Positions 62,402 to 64,000 of a stretch of 64,000 nt of DNA are shown piece by piece. The notes below the pieces were generated by a model, which had not been told where the DNA came from, did no database searches, and saw only the letters and a program-made list of their open reading frames with translations. The translations under genes were made by a program, and so were the position numbers. The number at the start of each line of letters is the position of its first letter. Position 1 is the stretch's first letter. This DNA comes from an uncultured Ruminococcus sp. (lineage in GTDB: Bacteria > Bacillota > Clostridia > Oscillospirales > Ruminococcaceae), in assembly GCA_944388405.1 (NCBI GenBank), contig CALXIQ010000007.1:1-64000 (forward strand), given 5' to 3'.

Positions 62402-63838
62402 TCAGTCAAGCTGTGCCAGCGCTTCGGCGACTACCTCACGCTCGTCAAAGTGTATCTTGACTCCTCCGGCAAGTATTTGATAATCCTCATGCCCCTTTCC
62501 CGCCAGCACGATAATATCGTTCTTTTCGGCGTTTTTAACCGCCCAGTAAATAGCCTCTCGTCTATCGCAGATTGTTATGTAAGGCGTATTTTTTCCCTCA
62601 AGCCCCTTAAGCACGTCTTTTATTATTTCTTCAGGATCCTCGTTTCGGGGATTGTCTGAAGTAACAATAAGAAAATCTGCATTGTCGGCAGCCGCCGCAG
62701 CCATCAGTGGACGCTTTGTAGCATCACGGTTTCCTCCGCAGCCGAACAGGCACTTGACCTTTCCCTCTGCGCTTGCTTTAATCGCTGAAAGCACGTTGGC
62801 AAGAGCGTCGGGAGTGTGAGCATAATCGCAGATAACGGTGAAATCCCTGCCTGTGGGAACAACCTCTGCTCTGCCTCTTACCCCCTGCATTTTATTGAGT
62901 TCCTTTATGACCTTTTCCGCATCAAAGCCGAGGGTCTCGCAGCAGGCTATAACCGCCAGCGAATTTGAAACGTTAAAAAGCCCCGGCATTTTAAAATCAA
63001 CATTATGCTTTGTCTTTCCATCGCAAAATACATATTTTACGCCGCTGGCTGAAAGCAGAATATCCTCGGCGTAAAAATCCGCCTTGGAAACGGCAGAAAA
63101 AGTCTTATAGGGACAGGTTATTTCCCATGTGTATCTTTTTCCGTAATCGTCGTCTATATTGATAATAGCTGTATCGGAAATGTCAAAGAGAATTTTCTTC
63201 GCCTGATAATAATTTTCCATAGTTCCGTGAACGTCAAGATGGTCCTGGGTAAGATTGGTGAACACTCCTGCGGCAAAGCGGCAAGGACCAAGCCTTTTCT
63301 GCTCCAGCCCCTGGGAGGACGCTTCCATTATAGCATATTCACAGCCCTTATCTACCATTTTAGAAAACAGCTCAAACAAATCGTAAGGCTCGGGAGTGGT
63401 TCTTGCGGTGGGATATACCTCATCGCCTATTTCATTCTGACATGTGCCTATAAGACCGCATTTGCAGCCCAGAGAGGACAATACTTTTTTCATAACGGTG
63501 GTTATGGTAGTCTTTCCGTTTGTTCCGGTAACCCCCACCAGCTTCAGCTTTCTCTCGGGATGACCGAACCATGCCGCACAAAGCATGGGATAGACATCTC
63601 TTGTATCCTCAACGATTATCTGTCTGTCAATGCCCAAATCACGCTCGGTCACTACAACGGCAGCTCCTCGTTCAAGCATCTGCTCAGCTGCGCTATGACC
63701 GTCAAACGTCGCTCCTTTTATGCAGACAAACATTCCTCCGCTTTTCATTTCTGTCCTGGTATCAGAGGTAAGACAGGTTATTTCCATATCGGGGAGATTG
63801 GTTTTTGCCACCCCGTTTATAAGATTATAAAGCTTCAT
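62402..63838 (-). CDS. murE: UDP-MurNAc-L-Ala-D-Glu--meso-diaminopimelate ligase
   Basis: Adds the third residue to the stem peptide. 478 residues from the ATG at 63838 (MKLYNLINGVAKTN). P-loop VGVTGTNGKTTITTVMKK. The specificity motif DNPRNEDP marks the meso-diaminopimelate type, so the wall is probably A1-gamma. The start is poorly placed for a simple ribosome site, with a hairpin between the Shine-Dalgarno and the ATG. It follows a probable penicillin-binding protein gene. Confidence 0.95.
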   Translation of the reverse strand: MKLYNLINGVAKTNLPDMEITCLTSDTRTEMKSGGMFVCIKGATFDGHSAAEQMLERGAAVVVTERDLGIDRQIIVEDTRDVYPMLCAAWFGHPERKLKLVGVTGTNGKTTITTVMKKVLSSLGCKCGLIGTCQNEIGDEVYPTARTTPEPYDLFELFSKMVDKGCEYAIMEASSQGLEQKRLGPCRFAAGVFTNLTQDHLDVHGTMENYYQAKKILFDISDTAIINIDDDYGKRYTWEITCPYKTFSAVSKADFYAEDILLSASGVKYVFCDGKTKHNVDFKMPGLFNVSNSLAVIACCETLGFDAEKVIKELNKMQGVRGRAEVVPTGRDFTVICDYAHTPDALANVLSAIKASAEGKVKCLFGCGGNRDATKRPLMAAAAADNADFLIVTSDNPRNEDPEEIIKDVLKGLEGKNTPYITICDRREAIYWAVKNAEKNDIIVLAGKGHEDYQILAGGVKIHFDEREVVAEALAQLD

Positions 63839-63878
63839 TATTATGACCATGCTCCAAAAATGGGAGCATACCTCCTTT
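63839..63878 (-). promoter_or_regulatory. Displaced ribosome binding site with hairpin before murE
   Basis: A strong Shine-Dalgarno (AAAGGAGG, 63871-63878) lies 32 nt before the murE ATG. A 7-bp hairpin (ATGCTCC with GGAGCAT, 63849-63869) fills most of the gap; if folded it leaves about 11 nt, a workable spacing. The 3' arm of the hairpin also contains a weak GGAG. Confidence 0.55.
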
Positions 63879-63937
63879 CGATGTTCTGGGCTTTTTGCGG
63901 CTGCACATTCAAGCGACGCTTCCAAAGGTTAAAAGCG

Positions 63938-64000
63938 TTACTGGGAACCTACCGTGCTTTGTTCAAAAGTTACGCTGATTGCAGTTCCCATGGGAACATT
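63938..64000 (-). CDS. C-terminal end of probable PASTA-type penicillin-binding protein
   Basis: Only the last 20 codons are in the window: NVPMGTAISVTFEQSTVGSQ and a TAA at 63938-63940. The VPMGTAISVTF pattern resembles the last strand of a PASTA domain, and a SpoVD/PBP2-type gene normally precedes murE in Firmicutes. Identity is inferred from this position and the short tail only. Confidence 0.5.
   Translation of the reverse strand, partial: NVPMGTAISVTFEQSTVGSQ

Overview
The window comes from a low-GC-to-mid-GC Gram-positive bacterium, most likely an anaerobic gut Clostridia member of the Oscillospiraceae/Ruminococcaceae type. The case rests on the gene order plsX-rnc-(radical SAM)-smc-ftsY, the infC-rpmI-rplT operon behind an L20-type leader, a leucine T-box before leuA, a SigH-like sigma factor, class II galT, RqcH, an LPXTG wall protein and a MurE with the meso-diaminopimelate motif. 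No rRNA gene, prophage, insertion sequence or CRISPR array was seen. This family-level placement is inferred from gene content, not from a search.

Layout. 1-15.9 kb (all minus strand) is housekeeping: rdgB (cut by the edge), ftsY, smc, a radical SAM gene, rnc, plsX, trmFO, topA, dprA, a SpoU-type methyltransferase, rplT-rpmI-infC with an attenuator leader, and a small alarmone synthetase. 15.9-21.3 kb is a membrane group: cardiolipin synthase, then TPM, zinc-ribbon and SPFH genes that match the Bacillus ydjH/ydjG/ydjI set, and a small membrane protein. 21.7-27.5 kb is accessory: an unusually long ECF-type sigma factor on the plus strand, a four-gene redox operon (aldo/keto reductase, NTF2-like, flavodoxin, SDR) and a LysR regulator. 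27.7-35.9 kb holds a giant wall-anchored PHP-domain protein, a YibE/F membrane protein and an AraC regulator. 36.1-38.9 kb is a plus-strand operon: membrane-anchored SGNH hydrolase, a NYN/PIN nuclease-like protein with a duplicated C-terminal module, and a YfcE-type phosphodiesterase.

39-52.8 kb contains yfhO, a PIG-L deacetylase, galT and leuA (divergent promoters, leucine T-box), fprA, an alkyladenine glycosylase, rqcH, a trmK-nif3 fusion, a DUF1858 gene, a zinc-ribbon gene, a degenerate tRNA-like sequence and sigH. 53-64 kb is the division and cell-wall cluster read right to left: the tail of a probable PBP, murE, murF, mraY, ftsW, murG, murA, ftsQ and ftsZ, followed by an orphan fumarase beta-like gene. 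murC, murD and ftsA are not in the stretch where they often occur.

Starts were re-chosen from ribosome binding sites for many genes. The most notable is infC, which starts at a rare ATT codon. Best candidates for something undescribed are the NYN-YfcE pair with its structured 7-codon leader, the 65-nt tRNA-like element beside sigH, the sigma factor with its roughly 340-residue extension, and a MraY with several altered signature motifs. None of these has been proved here; all functional statements rest on motif reading without database searches.
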